The notes beneath the pieces were generated by a model, which saw nothing but the letters and a program-made list of their open reading frames with translations, did no database searches and was not told where the DNA came from. Of a DNA stretch of 64,000 nt, positions 7,730 through 14,827 are shown piece after piece. This DNA comes from Bin87 sp965220105 (GTDB taxonomy: Bacteria > Chloroflexota > Dehalococcoidia > Lucifugimonadales > UBA3495), in contig OZ244811.1 of assembly GCA_965220105.1 (NCBI GenBank), positions 3,348,001 through 3,412,000 on the forward strand. Reading direction: 5' to 3'. Position numbers and translations under genes: made by a program. Each line of letters opens with the position of its first letter. Positions within the stretch are counted from its first letter, which is position 1.

Positions 7730-8260
7730 TCAAGCACTGGTTTGGAATGCTGGGTAGTCCAATTGACGAGCCAAATCCTTGAAAGAGAGCACCATGTCTT
7801 TGATAATGGCATTATTTTGCTCATTCACTCCCTTCAGTTCAGCCTCCAGTTGTGTGGCCTCTTGCCGCGTTGCGACCTCGCAGAACCACACTAATTTCGG
7901 GTGCTTAAACTGGGTACTGCGGTTTTGATCAGACAAATGGGTAAACAGTCTGTCGTGAATATTCTCCGTGTGTCCCACGTAGAACTCAACACCCTGTGTA
8001 CTGGTCATCGACAGGATGTACACATGGTACTGGCTGATCGCAAAGCGAGCTTTGGGCCAATCAGGATTGTACTCCTGCGGAATTCTCCCGCCACCCTTGC
8101 CCGGGTATGCGGGTAAATCAATCTGTTCTTTCGAGTTCAGTTCAGAAAAACAGGTCTTGCAATGCTTGGGATATATTATCTGATTACCATGTAAGTTGTT
8201 CCGGAAAACCTCGTAAGGAAAATCGAACTCGTTGTGGCAGAAACGGCATCTAAGCCTCAT
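7730..8260 (-). CDS. GIY-YIG nuclease-domain protein with N-terminal zinc ribbon
   Basis: Starting at 8260, the protein begins MRLRCRFCHNEFDFPYEVF and later CKTCFSEL, giving two CxxC pairs of a zinc ribbon. The GIY-YIG domain starts at YHVYILSM (the GIY equivalent) and FYVGHTENIHDRLFTHL (the YVG equivalent with the conserved Arg), followed by LVWFCEVATRQEATQLEAELK with the catalytic Glu. The frame extends to 8344, but the ATG at 8260 follows GAGGA at a normal distance and begins the conserved ribbon. Base composition is noticeably more AT-rich than that of the neighbours, which suggests acquisition by transfer. It lies upstream of the HigA-HigB-HigA block on the same strand. Confidence 0.8.
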   Translation of the reverse strand: MRLRCRFCHNEFDFPYEVFRNNLHGNQIIYPKHCKTCFSELNSKEQIDLPAYPGKGGGRIPQEYNPDWPKARFAISQYHVYILSMTSTQGVEFYVGHTENIHDRLFTHLSDQNRSTQFKHPKLVWFCEVATRQEATQLEAELKGVNEQNNAIIKDMVLSFKDLARQLDYPAFQTSA

Positions 8261-8372
8261 TGTTCCGTTCCTCTGCTGTTTGCAGGGGAGGGGCTTAAAA
8301 TTACTCGCCCTCCCCCGGTATAGTGCCATTTTGGCGCTGACCATGTGGATCCGATCTCCCCTATCCCGAGTG

Positions 8373-9479
8373 TTACGGCACCAGCATGGCGCGGGTGATT
8401 TCGGTCTGGCGTTGGCTCCACTCGGCCTGCTCGAAGGCTTCGTTGACGTCGGCCAGGGGGAAGGTGTGGGAGACTAACTTGTCGAAGGGCAGGTGGTCCT
8501 GGTTGCGGACCAAGAAGTCCAGCAGCTCCGGCAGCAGGGCCGGCCGGTACATCAGGCTGCCGACGATGTTCTTGCCCTGGAGCAGCTTGGAGGGGTCGAT
8601 GGACACCTCCTGACCGCGCACGATGTCGCCGATTTCGACGAAGGTGCCGCCGTTGGACAGCATGTCGATACCCTCACGAAGCAGGTCGGCGCGGCCCACC
8701 AGCTCCATCACCACGTCGGCGCCCCGACCCCGGGTGAGCTCCCGGACGCGCCGGACGCGGGTCTCGGGGGTGTTGAACTCCTCCACGTTGATGGTGTGGT
8801 CGGCGCCAAATTCCTCGGCCAGGGCCAGGCGGTTTTCCAGGCGATCCAATACGATGACCCGATCCGCCCCACGCTCCTTGGCCATGGCGGTGGCGTGGAG
8901 TCCCAGGCCGCCGGCGCCGATGATGACCACGGACTGCCCGTGGCTCATGTTGGCCCGCTCCAGGCCGGTGGTCACGGTGCCCATGGCGCAGTTCACTGGG
9001 CCCAGCAGGTTGTCGGGGAGTTCGTCGGGAACCCGGAAGAATGGGTGACGCGGCGGCAGGTAGAGGAAGTCCCCGTAGGTGCCGGTGAAGTAGGGCCAAT
9101 TGCCGGCGGCGGGGTACTGGCGGTTGGCGCACCAGTTGGTAGCGCCTCGCAGGCACATGTGGCAGCGGTTACAGGGGAACACGGCGGCGTAGACCACCCG
9201 GTCGCCCTCTTTAATATCGGCGCCCCAGTAGTCAGCGGCCACACCGTCACCCAGGTGCTCGATGACGCCGGTGCCCTCATGGCCCATGACGCGACCGGTT
9301 TCCGGCAACGGGTTATGCTCCTGGGTCTGGTCGCCCCGCCAGGTGTGCAGGTCGGAGCCGCAGATGCCGGCCTGGGTCATGCGGAGCAGAACTGCCCCCG
9401 GCTCGGGCTCGGGGACGTCGTATTCCTGAATCTCAAAGGGTTTGCCGTATTCCTTGACGACGACGATGCGTCCTTTCAT
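8373..9479 (-). CDS. Zinc-dependent alcohol dehydrogenase family (MDR) protein
   Basis: The 368-residue medium-chain dehydrogenase carries the catalytic zinc site AGICGSDLHTW...MGHEGTGVIE and a structural zinc lobe (CNRCHMCLRGATNWC). The cofactor-binding motif is VVIIGAGGLGLHATAMA, with VIVLD at the end of the second strand. The inserted segment YWGADIKEGDRVVYAAVFPCNRC resembles alcohol/sorbitol/threonine-type dehydrogenases. The start at 9479 is chosen for the GGAGGG 8 bases upstream; an extension to 9755 overlaps repeats and is rejected. The substrate is unknown. Confidence 0.88.
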   Translation of the reverse strand: MKGRIVVVKEYGKPFEIQEYDVPEPEPGAVLLRMTQAGICGSDLHTWRGDQTQEHNPLPETGRVMGHEGTGVIEHLGDGVAADYWGADIKEGDRVVYAAVFPCNRCHMCLRGATNWCANRQYPAAGNWPYFTGTYGDFLYLPPRHPFFRVPDELPDNLLGPVNCAMGTVTTGLERANMSHGQSVVIIGAGGLGLHATAMAKERGADRVIVLDRLENRLALAEEFGADHTINVEEFNTPETRVRRVRELTRGRGADVVMELVGRADLLREGIDMLSNGGTFVEIGDIVRGQEVSIDPSKLLQGKNIVGSLMYRPALLPELLDFLVRNQDHLPFDKLVSHTFPLADVNEAFEQAEWSQRQTEITRAMLVP

Positions 9480-9896
9480 GGGTGTTCCCTCCGGTGATAC
9501 GGTTGCAGCGGGTAGGTTCGCGAGTTGGCGGTATCGTAGCATACCGTCGGCGTTTTGACATGGGGAGGGCTCTCTCCCCCGCGAGCCATGGAGCATTCCG
9601 TCATGGAGCATTCCGTCATTGCCGCCTCCGTCGGACCGACGGTTTTGAGGATGCCACGACGGCCCCGCCGTGTCCCGGCCCCTCACGAGTACCCACTTTA
9701 ATCTGTCATTGCGAGGAGCACAGCGACGTGGCAATCTCGATGAGGTTGAACACACGTCGGCGAACCGCCGTAGCTACGACGACGAGGTTGCCACGCTACG
9801 CTCGCAATGACAAAGTGGGTGCGCATGAGGTCCCGGCGCACCATGACAATGGCGGTTTTTGATGCTATTCTATGCCCCGGAGCGCGGATATAGATT
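9480..9896. repeat. Divergent intergenic region with family-B palindromic repeat (9705-9811)
   Basis: This 417-base gap separates the divergent MDR and rpiB genes. The family-B element starts GTCATTGCGAGGAGCACAGC and ends GCTCGCAATGAC, with GTGGCAATCTC and GAGGTTGCCACGC inner arms. A short direct repeat, ATGGAGCATTCCGTC, occurs twice near 9590-9620. No gene was recognised. Confidence 0.7.
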
Positions 9897-10337
9897 ATGA
9901 AGATTGCGGTCGGCTCAGACCACGCCGGGTTTGAATACAAGACCAAGTTGCTGGCGTTGCTGGCGTACCTGGGACACGACGCCGTTGACTACGGCGCCTA
10001 CTCGGACGCAGCAACCGACTACCCGGCCTGGATTCGCCCGGTGGCCGAGGCGGTGGCTCGCGGTGATGTTGACCGGGGCATTGTGCTGGGAGGATCGGGG
10101 AACGGCGAGGCCATCGTGGCCAACCGCATCGCCGGCGTGCGCTGCACCCTGTGCTGGAACGCCGAATCGGCCCGCTACGCCCGGGAGCACAACGACTCTA
10201 ACCTGCTGTCCATGGGGCAGCGGCTGGTGGATTGGGAGACGGCCTGCGAAGTCGTGGACGTATGGTTAACCACCGATTTTGAAGGCGGCAGGCACCTGCG
10301 CCGCATCAGCCAGATCGACGGGCCAGAGAAAGGCTGA
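9897..10337 (+). CDS. rpiB: RpiB/LacAB family sugar-phosphate isomerase, actinobacterial-type active site
   Basis: The 146-residue protein starts MKIAVGSDHAGFEYK, the invariant RpiB start, and has VLGGSGNGEAIVANRIAGVRC as active-site loop. In the E. coli enzyme this loop carries a cysteine; here, as in the Mycobacterium tuberculosis type, GSGNGE places a glutamate as the likely base. The enzyme interconverts ribose 5-phosphate and ribulose 5-phosphate in the pentose phosphate pathway and usually dimerises. Other RpiB/LacA-type isomerisations cannot be excluded. The gene stands alone and is followed by a hairpin with a T run. Confidence 0.88.
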   Translation: MKIAVGSDHAGFEYKTKLLALLAYLGHDAVDYGAYSDAATDYPAWIRPVAEAVARGDVDRGIVLGGSGNGEAIVANRIAGVRCTLCWNAESARYAREHNDSNLLSMGQRLVDWETACEVVDVWLTTDFEGGRHLRRISQIDGPEKG

Positions 10338-10378
10338 CCCGCGCGAGTTGACCGGGGCCAGATTTCCACCCGCTCCAA

Positions 10379-10407
10379 CCCTCTCCGATCATGGGAGAGG
10401 GATTTTT
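10379..10407 (+). terminator. Likely intrinsic terminator of rpiB
   Basis: CCCTCTCC (10379-10386) pairs with GGGAGAGGG (10393-10401) around GATCAT and is followed by ATTTTT. The stem is a family-A repeat arm, so this copy appears to serve as a terminator. Confidence 0.65.
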
Positions 10408-10429
10408 CATATCTACCCAGGAGGGTTGC

Positions 10430-10466
10430 GCTCACCCCTGACCTCTCCCTTCGCGGGAGAGGGGGA
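10430..10466. repeat. Family-A palindromic repeat
   Basis: CTCACCCCTGACCTCTCCC pairs with GGGAGAGGGGG, just before the stop of the convergent nitrile hydratase alpha gene. Confidence 0.65.
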
Positions 10467-10471
10467 TAACT

Positions 10472-11131
10472 TCAGTCCGCGGCGGGAACCGGCTGGGGGG
10501 TGAGAGCGTCGGTGACACCGATCATGCTGTCGCGGGTGACCAGGCGGGCCAGTTCGTCTTCGTTCATTCCCTCGGTGCCCGCTGGGCGACGGGGCAGCAC
10601 CAGGTAGCGCAGGTCGGCGGTGCTGTCCAGGACGCGCACCTGGGCATCATCCGGCGGCGCCGCGCCAAACTCGGCCATGACACCCCGGGGATCACGTACT
10701 GCCCGCGCCCGGTAGGCCAGGCTCTTGTACCAGTCCGGCGGGCGACCCAGCAGCATCCGCGGGTAGCAGGAACACAGGGTGCATACCACCAGGTGGTGAA
10801 GGTCGTCGGTGTTTTCCATGACCTCCAGTTGAGGGGTCTCTTCGGGCAGGTCAAAACCCATCTCGCCGAGCGCGGCCCGTGGGTCGGACAGCAGGCGCGA
10901 CTTGAATTCGGCGTCCGTCCAGGCGCGGGCGACGACACGGGCGCCGTCGGCCGGCGTGCGGGCGTCCATGAGGTCCACCTGGCGCGAAACTTCCTCGGAC
11001 GTGATGATGCCGCGCTCCGCGAGTAGGGCCTCGATGGCGATGGAGCGCAGGGCCACATCGCTCATGGGCTGGTGTTCGGGCGCTGCGCCGTCGTGGGGAT
11101 GGTCCTGGTTTTCGTGTTGGTGCGTGGTCAT
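10472..11131 (-). CDS. Nitrile hydratase alpha / thiocyanate hydrolase gamma subunit, cobalt type
   Basis: The metal-binding claw VVCTLCSCYPRMLLGRPPDWYKS (C117, C120, S121, C122 from the ATG at 11131) is diagnostic. A Thr between the first Cys and Leu marks the Co(III) type, whereas iron enzymes have Ser. The N-terminal helix region IAIEALLAERGIITSEEV and the AWTDAEFKSRLLSDP segment fit the family. The enzyme hydrates nitriles to amides, or thiocyanate to carbonyl sulfide in the three-subunit relative. An ATG at 11155 is also possible; 11131 begins a His-rich tail (THQHENQDHPHD) that might bind cobalt. The two beta-like genes lie upstream on the same strand, giving the order B-A-C found for thiocyanate hydrolase. 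Confidence 0.88.
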   Translation of the reverse strand: MTTHQHENQDHPHDGAAPEHQPMSDVALRSIAIEALLAERGIITSEEVSRQVDLMDARTPADGARVVARAWTDAEFKSRLLSDPRAALGEMGFDLPEETPQLEVMENTDDLHHLVVCTLCSCYPRMLLGRPPDWYKSLAYRARAVRDPRGVMAEFGAAPPDDAQVRVLDSTADLRYLVLPRRPAGTEGMNEDELARLVTRDSMIGVTDALTPQPVPAAD

Positions 11132-11211
11132 GTCGGATCCTCGCCGGGTAATCATAGTTGTAACGTGATTTTACTCCAATCGGTCAAGTTGCGTCAGAGC
11201 CATGAATCGAG

Positions 11212-11307
11212 TCAGGTAACCGAGCGCACCCAGTCCCGCACGTACTCGATGACGAACCCGGCCCCGGTGTCGCCGGGCCGGGCGCGAATGAACACCACTT
11301 CCCACGC
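11212..11307 (-). pseudogene. Short open fragment without a start, possible gene remnant
   Basis: Between the alpha and beta-like nitrile hydratase genes (gap 11132-11521) the minus strand has a 31-codon stretch reading EVVFIRARPGDTGAGFVIEY then VRDWVRSVT, bounded by TAG upstream and TGA downstream. It has protein-like composition but no ATG. It may be the end of a decayed gene, possibly an accessory gene of the cluster. The rest of the gap shows nothing recognisable. Confidence 0.3.
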
Positions 11308-11521
11308 CTATGAACGTTGATGGTTGATCGATGAGGAGCTGCAACCAACCGGCCAACCCAGCGGTTCCGAAGGTATCGGTAAAATCAACAACGCCGAGTT
11401 AGTCGAAAACGCTGGCGAGCTAATAAAACACGGTCATCACCGTTGCTGCTATCAAAGTGCCCAGGGATTGATCAGATTGCTCCACGGTCATTCATGGTCG
11501 ATCAGGTTTAGGAGTGGCCGG

Positions 11522-11827
11522 TTACGCCGGCTCCAGCCAATGCTGGTAAACGTCGACCTGCAGGGTATCGGCGGGGTTGCCAGCGTAATCGTGCCAGAGG
11601 TCGGTCTGGCGGAGCTCGATGCGATACAGGGGTTGACGCGGCAGGCCGTCGCCGCCGTGGGCCAGGGACTCGGGGTTGCGGTACACGCCGCACAGGGCGG
11701 CCACGGTCCCGGTGTGACCCTGAATGTACGACGGCGTGCGGAAATGGTGGGAGGGCGAACCGCTGCGGATGCGGACGGCGGCGCCGTTGGGGAAAAGGAC
11801 GGGTTCGGCGGGAGGTTGAGTGCTCAT
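11522..11827 (-). CDS. Nitrile hydratase beta subunit C-terminal-domain protein (ScnA-like)
   Basis: The 101-residue protein corresponds to the SH3-like C-terminal half of nitrile hydratase beta: FPNGAAVRIRSGSPSHHFRTP, then YIQGHTGTVAALCGVYRNPE, and LYRIELRQTDLWHDYAG followed by QVDVYQHWLEPA, the typical family ending. In thiocyanate hydrolase the equivalent chain is a separate alpha subunit. The gene starts 9 bases after the stop of the N-terminal-half gene, so the split is real and both halves have their own start. A role with the alpha-type subunit at 10472 is expected, although 390 bases separate them. Confidence 0.82.
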   Translation of the reverse strand: MSTQPPAEPVLFPNGAAVRIRSGSPSHHFRTPSYIQGHTGTVAALCGVYRNPESLAHGGDGLPRQPLYRIELRQTDLWHDYAGNPADTLQVDVYQHWLEPA

Positions 11828-11836
11828 CGGAAACCC

Positions 11837-12139
11837 CTAGAGCCCCTGCCGGCGCAGCTCGGCGGCTTTGGCGTCGATTTCGCTGCCGGTCAAAATGCCC
11901 TTTTCGATGAGCAAGATTTCCAGGGCAGCCGTCCACTTCTCGTAGTAGGACAGGGCCTCGTAACGCTCTGGAGGCAGGCTTTCGATGGCGCGACGCATCT
12001 CGTCGGTGGTGCGGATGCCCTGCGCTCCCAGCGCCTGGTGCACCGCGTCAACGCGGCGCTCCCAGTCGCTGTACAGGTGCTCGTCGCGGTTGATGGGTGT
12101 ATCGTCGGGCCAACCGCCGCGGTCGTGTGCTGCCGGCAT
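11837..12139 (-). CDS. Nitrile hydratase beta subunit N-terminal-domain protein (ScnB-like)
   Basis: The 100-residue protein has the beta-subunit N-terminal pattern: AAHDRGGWPDDTPINRDEHL, DWERRVDAVHQALGAQGI, MRRAIESLPPERYEALSYYE and KWTAALEILLIEKGILTGSEI. AAGGAG lies 9 bases before the ATG at 12139; the frame runs on to 12220 but without support. Together with the C-terminal half downstream it rebuilds one beta subunit. Nitrile hydratase activator proteins share this domain, so a maturation role is an alternative. Confidence 0.8.
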   Translation of the reverse strand: MPAAHDRGGWPDDTPINRDEHLYSDWERRVDAVHQALGAQGIRTTDEMRRAIESLPPERYEALSYYEKWTAALEILLIEKGILTGSEIDAKAAELRRQGL

Positions 12140-12204
12140 GGTGGTAGTTCTCCTTTCACCCTCGCCTCTTCCTCCTCCCGTCAAAATGAGCGGAGGAGGG
12201 ATAG

Positions 12205-13020
12205 TCAGTTTTGCTCCCACATCTCGGCCAGGTCGATAGCGCGCATGAATTGTACGCCGGGGAAGGACTTGATGTACTCGACGAGGCGTTCCAGCATGAG
12301 GAGGCGTCCGGGTCGGCCGATATACTGGGGGTGCATGGTGAGGTTGAAACAGCGGCCGTAGCGGTAGATACCGCGAAACTCGGCGGCCCAGCTGTCGAAC
12401 ACCTCGTCGGGGTTACGCATGGGGCCCATCCGGCCGGCCGAGGGCGCGTAAACGAAATGGGGTGCGTCGTCCAGCAGCCAGTGGATGGGCAACTCCACCA
12501 TCTGGCGGGGCGGGGCGCCGCCGGTCACGTAGTATGGCGCGTCATCCCCCATCAGGCTGCTGTCGTAGCGGAAGTTGTGCTTGGCCAGCAGGTCCAGGGA
12601 CACCGGGCTCAGCTCCCAGCTGGGGGAGCGGTAACCTACGGGCGCTTCGCCGGTCAGTTCGCCGAGGATGCTGCTGCCCTTGATGAGGACTTCTTCCTCC
12701 TGGGCTGGCGTCATGGTGGCCGGCGGCTCGTGGAGGTAACCGTGGTGGGCGACCTCGTGGTGTCGGTTGGCGATGTTCCGCACCAGGTCGGGGTGGGTCT
12801 CAGCGACGAACCCGGGGATGTAGAAGCTGGCCTGAACGCCCTGGGCGTCCAGCATGTCCAGGATGCGGGGCGTGGCAACGCTGGGGCCGTACTCGGCCAT
12901 TGAGAGCAGGCTGGGGTAGTTGGCGAAATCGGCGTTGCGGTTGAGCCAGGACGAAACACCGTCCACGTCGAAGGTGAGCAGGGCGACGCACTGGATGTCA
13001 TCGGGCCAGATACCGGACAT
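12205..13020 (-). CDS. Polysaccharide deacetylase (NodB) family protein
   Basis: VALLTFDVDG carries the Asp pair of the NodB domain, VAHHGYLHEPP the metal-binding His pair, and VGYRSPSWELSP the conserved Arg/Pro-containing motif 3. CFNLTMHPQYIGRPGRLLML supplies motif 5. This arrangement matches cytoplasmic NodB proteins such as allantoinase-PuuE-like and peptidoglycan-type deacetylases; no signal peptide is present. The start at 13020 follows AGGAG by 8 bases. The previous gene on the strand ends 1 base upstream, so the two are coupled. The substrate may be an amide-containing small molecule, which would fit the neighbouring nitrile hydratase, but that link is inference. Confidence 0.85.
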   Translation of the reverse strand: MSGIWPDDIQCVALLTFDVDGVSSWLNRNADFANYPSLLSMAEYGPSVATPRILDMLDAQGVQASFYIPGFVAETHPDLVRNIANRHHEVAHHGYLHEPPATMTPAQEEEVLIKGSSILGELTGEAPVGYRSPSWELSPVSLDLLAKHNFRYDSSLMGDDAPYYVTGGAPPRQMVELPIHWLLDDAPHFVYAPSAGRMGPMRNPDEVFDSWAAEFRGIYRYGRCFNLTMHPQYIGRPGRLLMLERLVEYIKSFPGVQFMRAIDLAEMWEQN

Positions 13021-13021
13021 G

Positions 13022-13525
13022 TCAGGACTCCTGGAGTAGGCCGTTTTGGGGCGTGGGCGGAGGTTCGTCAAATGGCTCGCCTGTGGACTCAGCGGCCTCT
13101 TTGCGGCGCAGCCACTCTTGCCAACGAAGGCTCATCACTTCCTCCCCGTCCGAGAAGCCTTTGTTACGCCCTTCGGCGTAGGCTTCTCGCCGGATCCGGC
13201 GCTTGAACAGTTCGCCAAGCATCCTGTTGCCTCCTTCGACGGCGATGGCGCTGAATCCTACGCAGGCCGCCATTGTCGAACCGCCTTTGTCGCCGATGAG
13301 TTCGATGACCTGGTGCCAGTTGGGGTCGCCCCCGGCTGTCACGATGCCATTATAAACTCTGACCGCCAATAACAGCAGCGACGACACGCTGAATGCGCCC
13401 AAGTGCCACCCGAAAAGACGGGCGGGTATGCTGCTCAGCGAGATGCGGTCCTGGTCGATCGACTCCCCAGGATAGTCTCGCGGCCTTTGAGATTCCAATG
13501 CAGCTTGGGAATTCCGGTATGTCAT
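13022..13525 (-). CDS. Hypothetical membrane-associated protein, 167 aa
   Basis: One clear hydrophobic segment (LGAFSVSSLLLLAVRVYNGIV, about residues 42-62) and a weaker one around STMAACVGFSAIAV suggest an anchored protein, with a charged C-terminal tail (FKRRIRREAYAEGRNKGF) likely cytoplasmic. The tail resembles small phage-holin-like or membrane-anchor proteins, but no family is recognised. The gene starts 6 bases after serS and ends 1 base before the deacetylase gene, so it appears to be part of a minus-strand operon. Confidence 0.6.
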   Translation of the reverse strand: MTYRNSQAALESQRPRDYPGESIDQDRISLSSIPARLFGWHLGAFSVSSLLLLAVRVYNGIVTAGGDPNWHQVIELIGDKGGSTMAACVGFSAIAVEGGNRMLGELFKRRIRREAYAEGRNKGFSDGEEVMSLRWQEWLRRKEAAESTGEPFDEPPPTPQNGLLQES

Positions 13526-13531
13526 ACCGCG

Positions 13532-14812
13532 TCAGGGCGCCGGAATCACGTCGAATCCAGTGTAAGGGCGCAGCGTTTCGGGGATGACCACCGAACCGTC
13601 GGGTTGCTGGTTGTTTTCCAGGATAGCGATGATGACCCGGGGCAACGCCAGCCCCGAGCCGTTCAGGGTGTGGACGAATCGTGGCCGTTCGCCGGCGCCG
13701 GGACGGTAGCGCACGTTGGCGCGCCGGGCCTGAAAGTCGGTGCAGTTGGAGCAGGAGGACACTTCCAGCCACTCGTCCGATCCGGCGGCCCACACCTCGA
13801 TGTCGTAGGACTTGGCCGACGGGAACGAAATGTCGCCGGCGCAAAGTTCCAGGATGCGGTAGGGCAGTTCCAGACGCTGGCACACCGTCTCGGCGTTGGC
13901 CAGCAGCGACTCCAGCTCGTCAAAGGAAGTGTCCGGTTCGACGAACTTGTACATTTCCACCTTGTTGAACTGGTGGACGCGCTTGATGCCCCGGGTATCA
14001 CGACCGGCGGCGGCCTTTTCCCGGCGAAAGCAGGGCGTGTGGGCCACGTAGTACAGCGGCAGCTCTTCGGCGGAGAGAATCTCGTCCCGGTGCAGGTTGG
14101 TAACCGGAACCTCGGCGGTGGGAATCAGCCACAGGTCGTCTTCCTCGTCGTGATACAGGTTGTCGGCGAAGCGGGGCAGATTGCCCGAACCTTCCATGAT
14201 CTCCCGACGCACCAGGATCGGCAGGGCCATCTCGGTGTAGCCGTGCTCGCCGCCGTGCAGGTCCAGCATCCAGGAGATGATGGCGCGCTCCAGGCGGGCC
14301 CCATAGCCGTTGAGGGTGTAGAACCGGCTGCCGGCCAGCTTGACACCGCGCTGGAAGTCGATGATGCCGAGCCGTTCGGCCAGGTCCCAGTGGGGTTGGG
14401 GCTCGAAGTCGAACTGTCTGGGTTCACCCCAATAACGCAGGATGGTATTACCCGATTCATCCAGGCCGTCCGGCGTGGTGGCGTCGGGCAAGTTGGGCAG
14501 CTCCAGCAGGAGTTCGTTCATCCTGGCATCCAGCGCGCGAACGGTATTCTCCAGGGCGCCGATCTGCTGGCCGACGTCCCGCATCTCGGCGACCACGTCG
14601 TCGGGCGGCTGCTGGCCCTGGGAACGGGCCTGGCCGATCTCGCGAGAAACCTGGTTGCGGCGGGCACGCAGTTGGTCGCCCTCGGTGATGGCCGAACGCC
14701 GTTGGGAGTCCAGGGTCAGGATTTCGTCGAGGCAGTCCTCGTCTTCGGCACGACGAACCAGGGCGGCGCGCACTGCGTCGGGCTCGTTGCGAATCTGTTC
14801 CAGGGAGAGCAT
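13532..14812 (-). CDS. serS: Seryl-tRNA synthetase
   Basis: The 426-residue protein has the N-terminal coiled-coil arm that reads tRNA-Ser (about residues 30-105, rich in Arg/Glu/Gln). The class II catalytic core follows, with motif 2 in TPCFRREKAAAGRDTRGIKR and motif 3 in LNGSGLALPRVIIAILENNQ. It charges tRNA-Ser with serine and, via selenocysteine tRNA where present, serves that pathway too. It is directly downstream of lysS (15 bases) on the same strand; the lysS-serS pair and greA form a housekeeping block. Confidence 0.96.
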   Translation of the reverse strand: MLSLEQIRNEPDAVRAALVRRAEDEDCLDEILTLDSQRRSAITEGDQLRARRNQVSREIGQARSQGQQPPDDVVAEMRDVGQQIGALENTVRALDARMNELLLELPNLPDATTPDGLDESGNTILRYWGEPRQFDFEPQPHWDLAERLGIIDFQRGVKLAGSRFYTLNGYGARLERAIISWMLDLHGGEHGYTEMALPILVRREIMEGSGNLPRFADNLYHDEEDDLWLIPTAEVPVTNLHRDEILSAEELPLYYVAHTPCFRREKAAAGRDTRGIKRVHQFNKVEMYKFVEPDTSFDELESLLANAETVCQRLELPYRILELCAGDISFPSAKSYDIEVWAAGSDEWLEVSSCSNCTDFQARRANVRYRPGAGERPRFVHTLNGSGLALPRVIIAILENNQQPDGSVVIPETLRPYTGFDVIPAP

Positions 14813-14827
14813 TTGGTTGGGTGTGGA

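Noticed and set aside
7422..7733. Possible toxin remnant upstream of the extra higA
   Set aside because: Apart from a short plausible start the frame becomes Arg-rich shadow of higA, with no HigB motif.
9480..9755. N-terminal extension of the MDR dehydrogenase
   Set aside because: The added residues are encoded partly by a family-B repeat, and GGAGGG precedes the internal ATG at 9479.
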